From assembly GCA_037447655.1 (NCBI GenBank), contig JBBHKE010003383.1:59592-123591 (forward strand): a DNA stretch of 64,000 nt. The letters run 5' to 3'. Position numbers and translations under genes: made by a program. The stretch is from Zygnema cylindricum (taxonomy: Eukaryota > Streptophyta > Zygnematophyceae > Zygnematales > Zygnemataceae). Below, in pieces: positions 34,523-46,900 of the stretch. Under the pieces are notes generated by a model. That model ran no database searches. It was not told the origin of the DNA and saw nothing but the letters and a program-made list of their open reading frames with translations. The stretch's first letter is position 1. Every line of letters begins with the position of its first letter.

Positions 34523-35210
34523 TAGTGTAAATTGAGGATATTCGTTTCAAGAAACTGCACAAAAAAGAAAGGAGAAAATTAGCAACCGTAGAGGACGCAG
34601 GAGAGAGGAGGGATGGGGGGAGAGGGGGTGGGGAGAGGAGGGGGGAGAGAGAGAGAGCAAAAAATCCCAAAAACCAAGAAAAACATATACAACATAAACA
34701 CATCCAAAAACAAAAACATTACCAAAATAAACACATACAAAAACAAAAGGTTCCTTCACTGAAAAGTTCTTGCCCAAAAAATTAGGAATTACATGTCCAT
34801 GGTTAAAATCTTTCACAGATCCCAGTGTTTGAAATTAGACTTAGCTTCTTACGTGAAAATAACTTAAACAGAAATAAAATCCAACTACCAATTGAAATCT
34901 TTCGAAAGGCATATGCAATTATATGTCCATTGATGAAATCTTTGAAGTCTAGATTAAAAAGTCAATAGTTGAATCAAAAGGTTACATCTTTGTGTAAAAA
35001 AAGGTCTCCATTTAAAAAAATAAATTAAACGCGAGTTGGTAAATCTTTCTTACTTCAAAAAAACATGTACGATGGAAGACCTGCAAAAGGTTCTTACTTT
35101 TAACTATATATTATTGTAATTCAACTTTTTTGTATTTATTTCTTATCAAAAAGCCTCTCTCTTTTTCCATAACAAAGAAAATAAAGTACTGATTTTTTTT
35201 AACAAAGTCA
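34523..35210. other. Upstream region of the carrier gene
   Basis: AT-rich DNA with a GA-rich patch at 34586-34656. A pyrimidine-poor TTTTTTGTGCAG just upstream of the start codon on the minus strand could be a splice acceptor, so an untranslated first exon further upstream is possible. No promoter motif can be assigned. Confidence 0.3.
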
Positions 35211-35825
35211 AACCCTGACCGTTCTCCCTCCCTTTCCTCCTCCTCTCTCCCTCTCTCCCTCCTCCTCCCCCTCCCCCTGTCCACGCTCTCTTCTCCACTC
35301 CCTTGACGCATCTACCTCCATCAACCTCTTGATCTCCTTCAAGCAATCTCTTCTCTTCTCCTTTTCCCTCTCTATGCCTCCTCTCACTTCTCTTTCCTTT
35401 TCCTCTCTTTACCTCACCCATCTCTTCTCTTTTCCTTACCCCCTCATACCTCTCTCCTATCCTCTTTCCATTTCCCATCTCTTTTTCTTTTCCCTCTCTA
35501 AAACTCTCCTCCCTTCTCTTTCCTTTTTCCCTCTCTTCCTTTCCCCTATCCTCTCTCTCACTTTTCCCTCTCTATCTCTCTCCTCACTGTACTTTTTTTT
35601 TCTCACTAACTCCCACTTCTGGTCCCTTCTCCTTCAACCTCTATCTTTTAACTTCATTTTCCCCCTCTCCTACTCTTTTCCTTTTCCCTCTCTACCTTTC
35701 CTCTCTATTCTCTTTTCCTTTCCCCTCTTTTCCTTTCTATTATCCGTTTCCTCTCTGCCTCCCCCTTCCCTCTTTCCTTTTCTCTCTCTACCTCTCGACT
35801 CCCCCCTCCCCCCTCCCCCCCCTTA
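35211..35825. repeat. 600-bp pyrimidine tract
   Basis: The plus strand is almost all C and T (CTCTCTTTTCCTTTTCCC-type) for about 600 bases, ending in CCCCCCTCCCCCCTCCCCCC. Open stretches on both strands arise only from composition. It lies 0.7-1.3 kb upstream of the carrier start codon. Confidence 0.85.
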
Positions 35826-36575
35826 ACTCCTTAGACCTCCTCTAACCTGCTCCTCTTAAAAATAAATTCCGGTCTTAACTTAAATTGAGGACATTCTTTT
35901 CATTTGTTTGTTGAGATCCATCTCACCGCCTCCCAAAAAAAGGTGGCTGCCTCATAGGGTAATTGGACTGTCAAGTTTTACCATCGGTTCGAGAGCAAAA
36001 CTTACTATTCATATAGATACTTGGGTAATTTTACGTACGGTTTGCCATAAAACTGCACAATTTACCCTCAACATTATGGCAAATTTCTTCAATGTGATTA
36101 ACCTATCAGCCAAACCAAAGTGAAGACAGGATAGGATAGGATACAAGATATAAAATATTTGCAGTGCACATTTGTATATATATATGAACAAAAAAAACAG
36201 GATACAGGATATACATAATGTACATGTGTGTGAGTATACATACGTCTAAAAAAAAAAAAAAACTGAAATTTTAACTCTCAGAAAACCTTGTCAGAAATCA
36301 GAGAGGAAATAACGAAAAAAAAATGTTAATGCATGACATAAACACGGGTAATAAAATCGAAAAAATAGAACTGATTAGACAACAATATAATAAAACAACA
36401 GTTGTATATCTATATCTTATCATCCTTTGTCATTAAAAAATTCTAAAAAACATGAAAAAAACTTCAAAAAATGTTGAGAATTTCAGCAATGTTTAAAGTC
36501 GATTTTCGTACTTCAAAAAAAAAAAAAAAAAAAAAATCCTAGGAGAAATGAGTGTAGTCATAAATTATGAAAAAT
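35826..36575. other. Intergenic DNA with a dispersed repeat
   Basis: The segment TTGGGTAATTTTACGTACGG through TTTACCCTCAACATTATG (36022-36081) resembles TTGGGTGATTTAACTTACGG through TTTACCCTCAATGTAAA at 59828-59890. A short dispersed repeat is therefore present. A triple GGATAGGATA-like repeat occurs near 36125-36145. No gene is visible. Confidence 0.4.
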
Positions 36576-36812
36576 AGGAGAGGGAGGGAGCAGAGAGTTC
36601 CGGCAGAGAGAAAGAGGGAGTGGGGAGAAAGGGGAGTTGAAGAGAGAAACAGAGAAGGGGGGGGAGAAGGAGAGTAAGTGCCTAAGAAGGGGAGAGGGAC
36701 GGGAGAAGGAGGGGAGGGGGGGGGGGGAGGGGGAGGGGAGGGGGAGAGGGAGGGGGGGGAGGGTGAGTGAGAGGGAGGGAGAGAGAGGGGGGGGAGAAGA
36801 GAGAGAGGAACT
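36576..36812. repeat. Purine (GA/G-rich) tract
   Basis: Nearly pure purine on the plus strand, including a run of about 13 G near 36716 and several GGGGGGAG blocks. It is opposite in strand sense to the pyrimidine tract at 35211-35825, so the two could pair as an imperfect inverted repeat. It encodes no credible protein. Confidence 0.8.
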
Positions 36813-37999
36813 TTACCGAGAGCTGCACTTTTCTGAATGTCAATACATGAAATCAGGTCCCAGTCCCGATGACGAAAAAAACAAAACTAAAATCGCTTTC
36901 AAAAAATTATATAAAAAACACTTACTTTGCTTTCTCTGCCTTCACGTCAAAGTAATCCTATGGTGAAAAACCTTGTCTGCTACATAAAATAAAGAAGAAA
37001 GAAGAACAAAGTCAAAAAAGAAAAAAGGCAACCACAAAAAAAGTCGACTATAAACATTCAACAGCTAAGGAAGATACAACATGACCGTTTAGTTTTCAGT
37101 TTTGCAGAACCTGCATGCGGACTCTCTCTCTCTATATATATGTATGTATGCGTAAGTTGTTGTAAGAGAGGAGAGGTTGGATTTTTTTTGAAAAAAGACT
37201 ACTATAGAAAATTCAGTAAAAATAAGTAACGAAAATAGGTGAGCCTCTCAAAGACAGGTTGTCAAAATATCCACCAACTTGCAATAAATTTACTTCTGTG
37301 CCTACTCTTTTTTCGATGACACGTCTTCACAGCATCTTTTTTTCCTTCCAAAAAGTGTACAGTCAGAGAGAATTTTGGCAAAATATCAAAGAATGTAAAC
37401 AAAATATCGACATGAAACTTCCATGAATGATGGAGAATTTTATTCCAAGATGCAGTTTGCAAAAATTCCAAGGAAAGTGCAAAGCTGCTCATCGACTATT
37501 CAGCCACTAATACAAAATGAGTACCTTTCAGGACCTTGCCTTCGAATTTTGACGTAGAACACCTCTGAAAAAGTTACAAGCTACGCTTTGCCAATTTTCA
37601 GGGCACTGATTTCGAAATACTCCGCGCCGCCGCGCCAGAAGAGCTTACAGCATTCAAATGAAGCATTATGCCGTACAAAGAAGAAGTGAAATCATGAAAC
37701 AAATATCTTGCAAAAGTTGCCGATCAAATACCTAAGGGCGAAACGAGTTAGAAATTTCGCGTCAGTTCATTTTGTATAATATTTATCTTATGTTGGAATT
37801 TCTTTATAGAAAAGAGCAGTTGATGGTATCCTTTGAAGGAAGTGGATGGCATCGGAATATACTGCGGACCGCCACGTATGCAATGGAACATTCTGAATTT
37901 GCAATACATTGAGAGCAATTTGTCGCTTGCAAAACACATTTACGAAACAAATTAAGAACCGTACTGAACAAGTACAAACATCGTACCAAAGATGTAACC
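36813..37999. other. Intergenic DNA, no recognisable gene
   Basis: AT-rich sequence without a recognised domain or repeat family. The part beyond about 37750 may belong to the 5' side of the decayed retrotransposon that follows. Confidence 0.3.
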
Positions 38000-39500
38000 T
38001 CTGCTATGAGATTTGTAACTTTATGTACTTCCTGGTACGAATGTACGTATCGCGTTGCCGACGTTCAAACTTCAAAGGAACTTAGCAGTTTTGTACTCTA
38101 TGAGTGCGACGTGCGAAATTTTCGCACGGTGTGCACACTGCACACAGAAATTACGCAAAATAGACATAGACAAGTTTTGCGTATCGAACCGAATGTGACC
38201 TCTCATGGAAAACCGACTTTGAGTATGTTCTCATTGAATATTGTTATTGATATTTCTTTTGAACATCAACGCAATATCATCAACATTTCTCCTGGATTTG
38301 GAGTACGGTTTTGTAAGTTCGTCGATGGTGGAGCAAAGGGGCATGTACATTCACAATATCACATCAAGTTTGACAATGGGCAACAACCACTAAAGTAATA
38401 TTATTGGAACAATTTCAATAACTTTCAGTATCGTTGAGCTTTACACTAATAATGATTTCTTTGACATGGAGTTAATTGATGGAATGGATATAGTTATCCA
38501 AAAGGATTGTCTACCAAGCAATGGGGTACAACTGGGGTTTCATGAACATGTGCACTTTAGTGAATGTAAAACGGATGGCATTTCTTACATAAACCTAGGC
38601 ACAAACCTTACCATAGCCCCCAACTCTCCCATGTATATCTACCCGTTCGTGAGGTCGTCGAGCAAGAATGTAAACTCATTAAACTCATTTTAATGCATGA
38701 CAAATAAATTGAAGACACCTATGAACAGTGATGCATCTTGGGCCCACCCAATAGACATGGTTGAAGCCCCGTAATCTTCCATGTTGGATGGGAACGACCA
38801 ACACGATCCTTCGTTGCAAAAGGATATCTTCCCCGACGATCTCCAGCTTCGACAACAAGGAGTGTGGAGCATACGATACAGGTTGGATACATATTGGATG
38901 GGACCCTCGAAGAATCCTTACGGAACAAGTATTCTCTTTTTAAAAAATGAGGGTGGTTACATCCGAATGTTCGTAAACTACAATGCCTTCAACAAGCAGA
39001 CTGTGAAAAACCGTTTAATCTCTTTCACGGATACAGTTTCTAAGCGAAGCTTCAAGGTGCTATGTGGTTCATGTCCCCTGATCTCACGACTCATGGGTAA
39101 TTATCTCCCATAGGCAACCTTTCAAACCTTTATTGGGCATTCTTAGTTAAGGTTTACCATTTGGATAGACAAACACACCCATTACTTTCCTACACGTACC
39201 AAATGAAGTTTTCACACCATACAATATTTCAAACAAGAATTGGGCATTCTAGTTAAGGTTTATTATTTGGATTAACACACGGACCTTACAACACACATTA
39301 AGCAATATGTTTAAACCATAGTTGGGAAGGTCTATGCTAGTCTCTTTTGATGAAATCTTTATTTTCAACCGCACACTAGAGGACCATGTTGAATATCTCT
39401 GCCAAGAAGTAAACCTCTAATGTACAAAGCAATACACCAAAAGAAAAGCTCTTATATCTTGGCTATGCCAAATTGTATAAATTTTACGTAAGAAGCACTA
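38000..39500 (+). mobile_element. Decayed Ty3/gypsy retrotransposon fragment with reverse transcriptase remnants
   Basis: At 38865-39020 the reading NPYGTSILFLKNEGGYIRMF and then VNYNAFNKQTVKNR matches the established N-terminal reverse-transcriptase block of Ty3/gypsy elements (SPYG, FV-K-DG-RM, DYRALNK-TVKNR). Downstream, in shifted frames and with stops, ATFQTFIG (39112-39140) and SFDEIFIFNRTLEDHVEYL (39340-39400) match the later fingers and the active-site block. In that block the YxDD-type residues are changed (SFDE). Upstream, LIDGMDIV near 38470 recalls the GMDWL segment after the protease. Integrase and long terminal repeats were not found. The element is dead. Confidence 0.8.
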
Positions 39501-40927
39501 GGGCCAAAAAGACCTTCAAACCATGTCTCCACAACTATCGTGATACAACTTTAAATCAAAAGAAACCATTTTTCTCCTCTTTTGGTATCACTTGTGCAAT
39601 TATTTGCTGTGTTTGTTGCATCTTGAATCGGAAAATAAATTTTGCATATGTTTTTCGTACTATCCACACAATACACGTCCAAAACCTAGAAAAAGAGAGA
39701 GAGGGAGGAGAACAGCCATATTTACCAAACAACATTCAGGAAAGAATTCGATCATTATGATTAGTGTGTGGACCTCCAAAGGCATTCTATGCGCCTATTA
39801 CAATATGCCATATTGTCCTTTACTGGGCGTCAATATCTGTGGTAGATCATACTGGACATACTTCGCCATTGGCACGGAGTTAGGAATTTGAGGGTTTGAC
39901 TAGGATTTGAAGACGCATTTGTTAATTCTCGACCCCAAGATTGTTTATTCAAGAGATACCCGTTAACAATCCAGGGTGACTCCCTCCATATAGTTGAAAC
40001 TATATGCCAGTAATGGTTTCTGATCCACATCAGTGCTTAATTAGAGATAGGGATCCAGCTCCTGTAGAGAGAGAAACAAGGTTGCAACTTTTGATATTTC
40101 ACTAGCTTTGTAGGTGAGTACATAGCTCGCTTGGTTTTGTAAATTTGCCCAGGAGGAAGATATGGAGCATTTGACAAAATTGGAGGATTAGACTCTTGGG
40201 TGAGGTGCCAGATCCACTAAGGGCTCAACAAGTCGTATGCGATAATCACACTATCTCACAGTGACTGATTGCACGGAATGTGACTCTCGGAAATATGCTA
40301 AAATGTAGTCGAACATGTGGGGAATATTGCTCTCAGGAATGTGCGAAATTGTGCGAATGTCAATTCCATTCAACCCCGACATTATTTCAACTGGGACCAG
40401 CAAAAATTCACAGCAAAAAAGACGCTAAAAAAAAAAAAAAAACCACAATCATCACATATACTTCCACTACCAGCCTGTACAAAAAGACAAAAGATGATCA
40501 CTAGCCAACGGCCAATATTACAGCGTTTCTTTCTCCTGAGGATGTACTGTCACTCCTAATAGCTTGTCAACACCACAAGAAAGTAGACCCTCAACTCCTT
40601 TTCTGTGGTTTTGTGTCCCTCTACATAAGCAGCCGCTTACGAATAACAAAAGACCAGAAAGATTAACAATACCAATCAATTCCCGTTGCAAAAGCCTGTC
40701 CAGAGAAAAACTAAAGACATGGCATTGTGACATGACCAAACCGAAAAATCTGCTACTGAGAGGTATATACAAAAACCCCTCTCCCTCTCTCCATCCACGG
40801 AAGTAGTAACTCTTCAATCATTGAAACAAGGCTTCCATCATTGGAACGGCTCTTCAACCATTGCAACAACTCTCCAACGACTCGATCATTTCATTATACT
40901 AAATGAACTAAATAGCATTCTCCATGG
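39501..40927. other. Intergenic DNA downstream of the flippase gene
   Basis: It includes the 3' end of the minus-strand flippase transcript just below 40928 and possibly further decayed retrotransposon sequence. Repetitive CTTCAATCATTG / CTTCAACCATTGC blocks occur at 40811-40885. No gene is recognised. Confidence 0.35.
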
Positions 40928-43900
40928 TTACAAAAGCGATTCCGAGGAAGCATGTTGAGCCGATGCGGCAAAACCGGCAAGAGCATTACTAGGTCGAGAG
41001 TGACCTTTCCGAGGAGGTCCGGCGTAACTCGCATCTTGAGGACTGTCTGGATTATCAGAGGATGTCGCAACATAACCCAAAGGTCTTCTACTACTACTAG
41101 ATGAAGAGGAGCTTCCAGGTGTAGGCATAGTTGGAGGGAATTTTGACATTTGAGGCAACTCGCTCATATTGTCTCGTCTTTTCATGCTCGCCCTCCTCGC
41201 AACATCCCATGCTCTGGCAGGAGCATTGATGCCCTCCTGTAAAGAGACTCGAGTGATGACAAGTTTTAGTGAAGATAAGTTTTAAAGAGAGTCAAACGAT
41301 GATAAATTCTAAAGAGAGACGAGTGATAAAAAGTTTCAAAGCGAGTGGAGAGATAATAAATCTTAAAGTGAATCAAGTGATGATAAGTTTTAAAGAGAGC
41401 AAGTGATGATAAGTTTTAAAAGTGACGCAAGTGAACATATACGCCACATCAACAGAAAACAAAGAGTTAGCCATACTGCTTGATCCAAAAATTTGGATTT
41501 AACAAAAAAAAATCTGGGGGAAGTTCGAGGGTGAAAAAAATAATTATTTTGGTACAACTGGTGATATGTATCATAAGCTCTCTTTGCGATATTGAAAATC
41601 TGAGACTCAAAAATTTGAAAATTAAGAGACTGGTAACACAACTAAGGAATAACGGTAAGGTTCGATGGACTAAAACAAAAGCCAAAATAAAGAAAAGAAA
41701 AGAACATCCAAAGACTTAACGTAATAAATGACAACCGCACAAGTATATCAACGAACAAGGAAACAAATACAGCACACCTAGCGACAAAACTAAACAATTT
41801 AGTAAATGTTTCAAGTTATGAAGTTCACTTAATAACTTAAATAGCCTAATGTGTTATCACATATCAACAGAGGCTCTCCAATAGCACCAACACAGGCATT
41901 TAAAAGGCATCAAAGAGGTAAGGACAAACTAAAAGGAGATCTTAAAAACCCACCTGTTGTGCAAAGAAGGACTCAAAACCTGGAGTGTCAAACGCGAAAC
42001 CCCTATGCTTTCTGGAAGCAAGTTGTGGCAGAGACCGCCATACCTTGCCTCCTCTGTTCTTCCCTGTCAAGACTGGAAATTACAGAGAGGTGTCAACAGA
42101 GCTGAGGCTCTTTGAAAAAACTCAAACCAGTAAACCTCTCAGAGGCAATAAAATGAGCCCATACCATGGTAAAAAAAAAAAAAAAAAAAGTTCACAGTTC
42201 GCCACAAAAAAAAAGAGCGTTGAAACCAAAGAGCCCATCAAACTATCTCAAGTATCAGGCAGTTTCCTCAACCAGAAAAAAAATCACAAGTGCGACTTAG
42301 AACTTCACACTAGTTGTAAGTTTGGAAGTCTACATCTACAGCTGCCGTCAGATCTCAGCTTATGTCACATGTGCGGTAGAAATTGCCAAGATTCTCTCTA
42401 ACAACCAAAACTCTCACTTCCAGTAGTATGGACATCCCTCAAAAAATTTGGTGTGAATACCAGCACAGTAAAAACGGTATTGTGAGGCTTACCGAGGTGG
42501 AGGTTCGTTAAGGCTCTCCATTTCCATAATGTTTTCACCATACTCTTCACCCTTGTGAAACTTCACATCTTCTTGTATAATCTGGTAATCATATGGGAAG
42601 AGCCATCTCTGCAATCTGAGATAGACTCAAAATCCATACATGCATACACACCAACAGCCCATCAAAGATGATGCCTCAGAACAAAGATGTCAAAGAGATA
42701 TTTAAAAAAAAGAAAAAATGTCAAAACTGCCAGCTAAGCACAGATGAGCAAGCGATAGATACTGCCAACCATAGGCCAATCAGGATACTTATCATAACAC
42801 CTCTATTTATTGCTCGCCACTTTTTTGCTAATATTTAAATATTCTTGTGGGCATTTTTCTTGTACACTGAACCCCTCGGAACTCCAAAAAACTTCACAAG
42901 AGTTAAACGCAGTGAACTTACGAAGTGTACATGAAGTCTGGAAGTAGGGCACAAATAGGAACAAGCACCAAGCAGAACCAAAAAGAAGCCGATCCCATGA
43001 CAATGTAGATTACCCAGTATTGATTTGACTGCACATGGCACAATACAAGTTAACAGTATAAGAAAAGGCCCTATTCAATGAGAATCCTGAAGTGAATACG
43101 ATAAATGCACAAGATGAAACTCCATTTCATAATTATTTATAAGCAGCACCTGGAAAAAAACAGCACCAGGAAACAAACAGTTCAAGAGTTGCATATCGAG
43201 GCAAAAAAAGTAATATTCGATCCAGGTTCAAAACGATCCTCGATATTCAATACATTCACACGTATGTGGCATATCTTACAATACAATACTTTCAGGAGTA
43301 CAACACCAACCACAATGTCTGTGAAATATATCATTTCCCATTGAATTCGACGAAATTTCAGTTTTAAGGTTACAATTAAACCTGTAAATAGTTTACGTAA
43401 ACAGGTACAACATGGAAAAGCACGAATACTTGAACATTACAAAGTGTAGAGTATCGAGTGTCGCAATACGATACATCGTGTATCGCGATAATATATTTTA
43501 CTACTGTCCTACAATGCGATACACTATAGCAAAAAATATTGTGACTTATGTGATACAATGTGTAACTCTACAAACACTGCATCGTACACCTTTTGTAGTT
43601 GGGGAAACAGTGAGGTCCAATCTGAATGACGCATGCAGAAAAATAGTCTTCTCGCACACTTGCAATGCACAAATGTCCAATTTCGTGATTACTGCAGAGT
43701 ACTAATTTACGAAATTAACACCAACAATTACTGAGATGTACATTGATTCCACAGGATGGTGTGGTGGTCCTCCTTATCCTTCCTTGCTAATCTCGAAACC
43801 CTTTAGCTCTTCCTCCCTCTCCCTTCCTCTCCTTCCGTACCTGGGACTCCCAAGCTGTATTGTCTCCAGTTGGAGTGATGGCGTCATACACCAAGAAACT

Positions 43901-46900
43901 GACAAACCAGATTAAAATACTCAATCCCACGCTGAGGCCGTGCCACATATTAAAATAGTCCACCATCAGCAACAGCCGCATGTTGACCACAATTATCACA
44001 AACGCATATGAAATAGTTCCTGCAAAACAATAAGAAGTTCATAAAAGGTTCCAATCAAAGAGCTGTCTTAAAGTCTTTTATGAGGTTCTCTTTTCAAAGG
44101 TTTTGCTTTTAAAGGTTTTTAAAGCATCATCTCATCAAAGGATCAGTTGCGCCCTGTCAAATGTGTGTGTTGAGTAAAAATATACAAAGTTCTCGATCAG
44201 AAAGCCGTCCTGAAACCTGATTTTGAAGGTCTTTTTGAGGCTTCATCTCACCTCCAGTTCTAATGGGGACTACCATCATTATTGAGAGAACTGTATCTGA
44301 AATGGCCAGAAATTTGCATTAACATAGCACTCACTTGCTATTACAAAGTATTACCATTAGAACTTCCACAGAAAATGCTCAATCAAGATCTGTCTGATCA
44401 CTTGACAAATCATTATTTAGGGCAAGTAGAATCCTCTTAAGGAGATTAAAGTAAGTCGGACACAAAGCATCACCTTATGGGAACTAAATAATACTCTCAA
44501 TGTGCTGTTCAGCAATGATATGAGAATAAATTGACAGAATTTCACAAATTCCTAAGTTCAAGTGGAGAAAAAGAAAACTTCATGAAAAATCATCCACAAC
44601 TTACCAACGTCCCACAAGCCGAAGACCTTCCCAGTTCCCGATTGGCCACCAAAGCCCTCAGCAGCCGAAAAAAAGAAGATAACAAGGGATTGGTAGAATG
44701 CAAAAAAAAGCCATACAGCAAGGACTCCCCAGGTAAAAAATATGTTTCGAATGCCTGCCCGATAGAGCTGAGGAAATTGCTTAGCCCATTTTGCATCCAC
44801 ATCCTGCACGAGTTGGGAAAGTCAGCCAAAAAAAGAAGAAGAGTTAGTCCACTTCTTCGTCCATCATTAAGCAGACAGAATTATGTCAAAGACGGTCAAG
44901 ATTAAAGTGGAGAAACTATTATTTTACCGGCATCAAAATTCATTTATATAATTCCAGTTTACCTGTAATCCAAACCTAAAAATATGTTGAAGATAATGGC
45001 AGAAACCACGAACTACCGTATTAATCCAAAAGAACACACCAAATCCCGTTGGGAACATCTAATTCATGAAACAGACCCTAGAAACCAATTCTAGACTTGT
45101 TCGTTCTCACATAGCGCTACATATCATCTTTGCAAGGCTATGTTCATCAAAACAGAATAACGTTATCCATTATCCGTAAACCATTGTGAACCTGATTATT
45201 GAGATTAAACAGCCAAGCAGAAGAACAACCGCCCATGTTTCAAATTAAGAGAGTCTAGTACATAAGGTCACCCACCTTATGAAAAAGGCCCACTACAACT
45301 ACAGGCAATGCCGTGAAGACCACATTGTAGAGAGACTGGAACCAATCATCATATAACCGTTGGCCCGAGAAACCAGCGAAGCAATTGAACCAGAATGTTG
45401 TGAGGGTGAATGCTAAATTCTTGTAGAAAAAGTAAGCTATGACCTGTCCAAACAACAACACGCTGGCCAGTAGTGAGCAAAGTAAATCATTGAGACTACT
45501 GGTACTAAAAGAACAATACTGCAAAGGCATCCCAGTATACAAGGAGAAAAGGTGTTCAATCAATAAGCACATCAGCACTTCTTTAAGCTTGATACCAAGA
45601 CGTAAACGATTCTTTCCCTTCAAGCAATACAGCAGCCAATTTCTAATGTAAAAAATTCACTAACTCGTGTTGCTGACATGCATCTTCATGTTCGATGCTC
45701 AATTTTCCCAAGCCTGTTGAAACTGACATTGCAAACATATTGTTAGCATAATGGCCTCACCTTGGACAAGCGAATGTACGACCAACGACCATGGACGAGT
45801 AGGAGGTCAGTAAGGAACCGGAACTGAGCGATAGAAAAATCTGCAGCTAGAACAGCCTGCATTCCTTCCAAACCGCTAATTCCTACTCCAACATGTGCAG
45901 CTTGAATCATGCTGACATCATTTGCCCCATCACCAATACTTAGAGTAATTTTTCCTGCACCCTCCTTCATCAAGGATGTGACCTGCACAAAGAAAGCACA
46001 TGACAAAACGTGCATCAACTCAAATTGAAAGAGTCACCATTGCAACTAGGTTGCTTCAAGAATAAAACATAGAGATGTTGTCTGCTTACACTGAAATCTA
46101 GTACATGTTATTGCAAACAAAGTAGCGTGAAACTGCAAAATAAATCTGATGATATACACCGTACTGACACCATGAAGGTTATGATAAGAATTTTAGTTCA
46201 GGAGTCCAAGCATTAACTTTTTGGTAATTGGATCGTTTCAAGTAGGTGCATTATTCTTTCGAGTGTAGTTATCATTATGCAACTTAGATTTACTTATTCA
46301 CCATCGCATGCCCCCTCTCCTATGGTGTGTTCAAAAGGGGAGCACAGAAACTGCCCTGTCAATGAAGGCTACAACTCTATCACCAGTAGCTTGGCTTGTG
46401 TTAACAAATACATCCACGCTATTGTTGTACAGAACTTCCAAGTCTTTTCCACTGACTCACCCATTACATTAACCCAGTTCACCTTGAAAATCAAATAAAG
46501 CAAGTTTATTCATAGCATGAATCGCGCAAATAGCGATGAACTATGTACCTGTGCCTTCTGAAGAGGTGACACTCGACAACAAAGGACACCTTTACAAATG
46601 ATTCCCAGTTGAAGAAGAGTCCCACGCATAAGAGGATCCAAAGCGTACATTAGACAACGACCATCAATAATAAGTGCACAATCAAATCCTTCCTTGTCGA
46701 TCACAATGCCTTGTCGTAAAGATTCTCTCAACTGCTGGAAAACTGATTCACGAATAACCCTGGCTGTCTCGACAGGATCTCCCTGCCAACCAGAGAAAAA
46801 CATGCCAATCAGCTATAACCTAAGCTGAACATCCACAAGTGCACCTCATCCACAAGTTATACTGTAATCTAGACATGGCATGAAGCAAACCCATCCAATA

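Noticed and set aside
36637-36966. Gly/Glu/Arg-rich open stretch
   Set aside because: It is microsatellite composition with no splice context or homology.
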